64,000 nt of DNA from Bacteroidota bacterium (GTDB lineage Bacteria; Bacteroidota; Bacteroidia; AKYH767-A; 2013-40CM-41-45). The notes under the pieces were generated by a model. The model saw only the letters and a list, made by a program, of their open reading frames with translations. It made no database searches and had not been told where the DNA came from. Location: NCBI GenBank assembly GCA_004295015.1, contig SHNE01000044.1, positions 190,246 to 254,245 on the forward strand. The letters run 5' to 3'. The position numbers were made by a program, and so were the translations under genes. Within the stretch, counting starts at the first letter, position 1. Every line of letters begins with the position of its first letter. Shown here piece after piece: positions 62,655 through 64,000 of the stretch.

Positions 62655-63683
62655 ATGAATAATCCAAATTTAGATCCCAGCGCCGATTCTTTCGCTCCTG
62701 CAGAGAAGGAAATAGAAAAAGTTCTTCGCCCCCAGGGGTTTGAAGATTTCACCGGTCAGCCAAATATTATCAGTAATCTTCTTGTCTTCGTTGAAGCAGC
62801 TCGACGACGTGAGGAGGCACTTGATCATGTTCTATTACATGGCCCTCCGGGTTTGGGAAAAACGACGCTTGCATACATTTTAGCCAATGAGCTTGGCGTT
62901 AATATTAAGACAACTTCCGGGCCTGTATTGGATAAGCCGGGAGACCTTGCCGGACTGCTCACCAATCTTGAACCAAACGATGTGCTTTTTATTGACGAGA
63001 TTCATCGTTTAAGTCCTATTGTGGAGGAGTATCTCTATTCCGCAATGGAAGATTATAAGATTGATATCATGATTGAATCGGGACCCAATGCGCGTTCTGT
63101 TCAAATTAAAATAAATCCATTCACACTTGTCGGAGCAACGACGCGTTCCGGTTTACTTACCGCTCCATTGCGTGCACGTTTCGGTATCAATTCACGTCTT
63201 GAGTATTATGATTCTAAATTGCTGGAGAAAATTGTAAAACGTTCTGCCGGTATTTTACGGATACATATCGAAGACAATGCTGCCAAAGAAATTGCAGGCA
63301 GAAGCAGAGGAACTCCTCGAATTTGTAATGCATTGTTAAGACGTGTTCGCGACTTTGCACAGATCAAAGGAAACGGTACGATTGATTTACCGATTTCCCA
63401 TCATGCCTTGCAGGCTTTGAATGTGGATAAACATGGTTTGGATGAAATGGATAATCGAATTCTGTTGGCTATCATAGACAAATTCAAAGGTGGACCGGTG
63501 GGACTTAGCACCATCGCAACTTCTGTGAGTGAAGAGGCCGGAACTATTGAAGAAGTGTATGAACCTTTTTTAATTAAGGAAGGTTATCTCAAACGCACTC
63601 CCAGAGGAAGAGAAGCAACTGAGCTTGCGTATAAACATTTAGGAAAAAGCCTTCCGACGCAACCGGGTAGTTTGTTTACCTGA
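62655..63683 (+). CDS. ruvB: Holliday junction branch migration ATPase RuvB
   Basis: A 342-residue AAA+ motor that, with RuvA, drives branch migration of Holliday junctions. Motifs: [14 protein letters not shown] at the N-terminus, Walker [14 protein letters not shown], Walker [11 protein letters not shown], the sensor-1 region [20 protein letters not shown], sensor-2 [19 protein letters not shown], and the C-terminal winged helix ending [17 protein letters not shown]. Length is normal. ruvA and ruvC are not adjacent. Confidence 0.97.
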   Translation: MNNPNLDPSADSFAPAEKEIEKVLRPQGFEDFTGQPNIISNLLVFVEAARRREEALDHVLLHGPPGLGKTTLAYILANELGVNIKTTSGPVLDKPGDLAGLLTNLEPNDVLFIDEIHRLSPIVEEYLYSAMEDYKIDIMIESGPNARSVQIKINPFTLVGATTRSGLLTAPLRARFGINSRLEYYDSKLLEKIVKRSAGILRIHIEDNAAKEIAGRSRGTPRICNALLRRVRDFAQIKGNGTIDLPISHHALQALNVDKHGLDEMDNRILLAIIDKFKGGPVGLSTIATSVSEEAGTIEEVYEPFLIKEGYLKRTPRGREATELAYKHLGKSLPTQPGSLFT

Positions 63684-64000
63684 ATATTTTAATTTCGAGA
63701 CAGAATGAGGTCTCTATAAATTCGGCTTTACAGAATAAATAATTTGATCTGCAAAGTGATCATCCTGAGGTTTTATTATAAAATTCTAAGTTTAGGTTTT
63801 GCCACGAATGCACGAATAAAAGCGCAATGAAATAAGTGAGTCTAGATTAAGCAGAATTAAATTATTTTAATGATAGAACTATAGCAATAGCACAAATCAT
63901 TCGTATTCTAAGATCTTCTAACTTCCAAATCAGGCTGCATTATACACATGATTTTTTACATATGGCTCTTGTCTTTTAACTACGGCAAACATTCTGTAAA
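63684..64000. other. Gene-free end of window
   Basis: 317 A/T-rich bases after ruvB with no supported gene on either strand. A short inverted repeat GAGAC/GTCTC (63697-63714) lacks a T tract, so it is not a convincing terminator. A copy of the GCCACGAAT word is at 63801. Confidence 0.6.
63801..63817 (+). repeat. Copy of the GCCACGAATGCACGAAT intergenic word
   Basis: GCCACGAATGCACGAAT after a T-rich stretch resembles the arm of the inverted-repeat element between sucA and sucB (GCCACGAATACGAAT at 48136-48150). Both copies are intergenic. Confidence 0.4.

Noticed and set aside
63697..63714. GAGAC/GTCTC hairpin after ruvB as a terminator
   Set aside because: The stem is only five base pairs and no T tract follows.
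1..64000. rRNA, tRNA, CRISPR arrays, transposases and phage genes
   Set aside because: I looked for clover-leaf-like blocks, regular direct repeats with spacers and transposase or integrase motifs and found none I could support. A covariance-model scan would be decisive for small RNAs.

Overview
The window is a stretch of chromosome from a member of the Bacteroidota. Three things point there. First, several genes carry the Bacteroidota-type promoter, a TAnnTTTG -7 box with an upstream TTTG about 19 bases away. Second, three proteins have C-terminal type IX secretion (T9SS) sorting domains, and three belong to the DUF6089/PorG-like family. Third, the order pdxJ / CBS protein / Omp85 / nadK / DUF6089 / uppS / bamA / skp / skp is typical of the phylum. 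I see no rRNA, tRNA, CRISPR array, transposase or phage gene, so this looks like core chromosome with a few accessory modules. Genus cannot be told from the sequence alone.

Layout. 1-1.5 kb: end of a molybdenum-cofactor operon (moaE and a moaC-moaB fusion). 1.7-15.4 kb: envelope and housekeeping genes, namely a many-Asp-box secreted protein, a DUF6089 protein, an OmpA-like lipoprotein, a cardiolipin-synthase-like enzyme, a DUF1844 protein, a very large outer-membrane protein and exonuclease III. 15.7-17 kb: a T9SS-sorted protein with seven blade-like repeats. 17.2-26.9 kb: minus-strand outer-membrane biogenesis cluster (two Skp, BamA, UppS, two DUF6089, NAD kinase, a single-POTRA Omp85 protein, a CBS protein), with pdxJ divergent from it. 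28.7-34.3 kb: a divergent module of TonB-dependent receptor, DUF5689 OB-fold lipoprotein and secreted endonuclease/exonuclease/phosphatase-family nuclease, which I read as a nucleic-acid scavenging system. 34.4-39.6 kb: a deoxyhypusine-synthase-like enzyme, a secreted amidotransferase-like protein and two T9SS cargo proteins.

39.6-45.2 kb: a MerR regulator with a cobalamin-binding domain (CarH/LitR-like), followed by crtI-crtB-idi-SRPBCC-crtZ-crtYcd. Together these should convert GGPP to zeaxanthin; GGPP synthase is not in the window. The regulator's own promoter and the crtI upstream region share the same motif, GTTTAA-N16-TTAAAC, a strong candidate for the operator of a light/B12-responsive switch.

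45.3-63.7 kb: central metabolism and housekeeping. Genes are sucA, sucB, thpR, an Nfu-type Fe-S protein, nadB, a LuxE-like acyl-protein synthetase, tyrS (with an altered HIGH motif), an NAD-dependent epimerase, a tightly overlapping dolichol-phosphate-mannose-synthase-like / dihydroorotase / DUF4296 operon, a DinB-like protein, acetyl-CoA synthetase, a small RRM RNA-binding protein, a predicted outer-membrane barrel and ruvB. The last 317 bases hold no gene.

The best candidates for under-described biology are the receptor/OB-fold lipoprotein/nuclease module and the paired operator of the B12-dependent carotenoid regulator. Next come the -7 boxes that sit directly against start codons, the inverted-repeat element between sucA and sucB, and the altered HIGH motif of TyrS.
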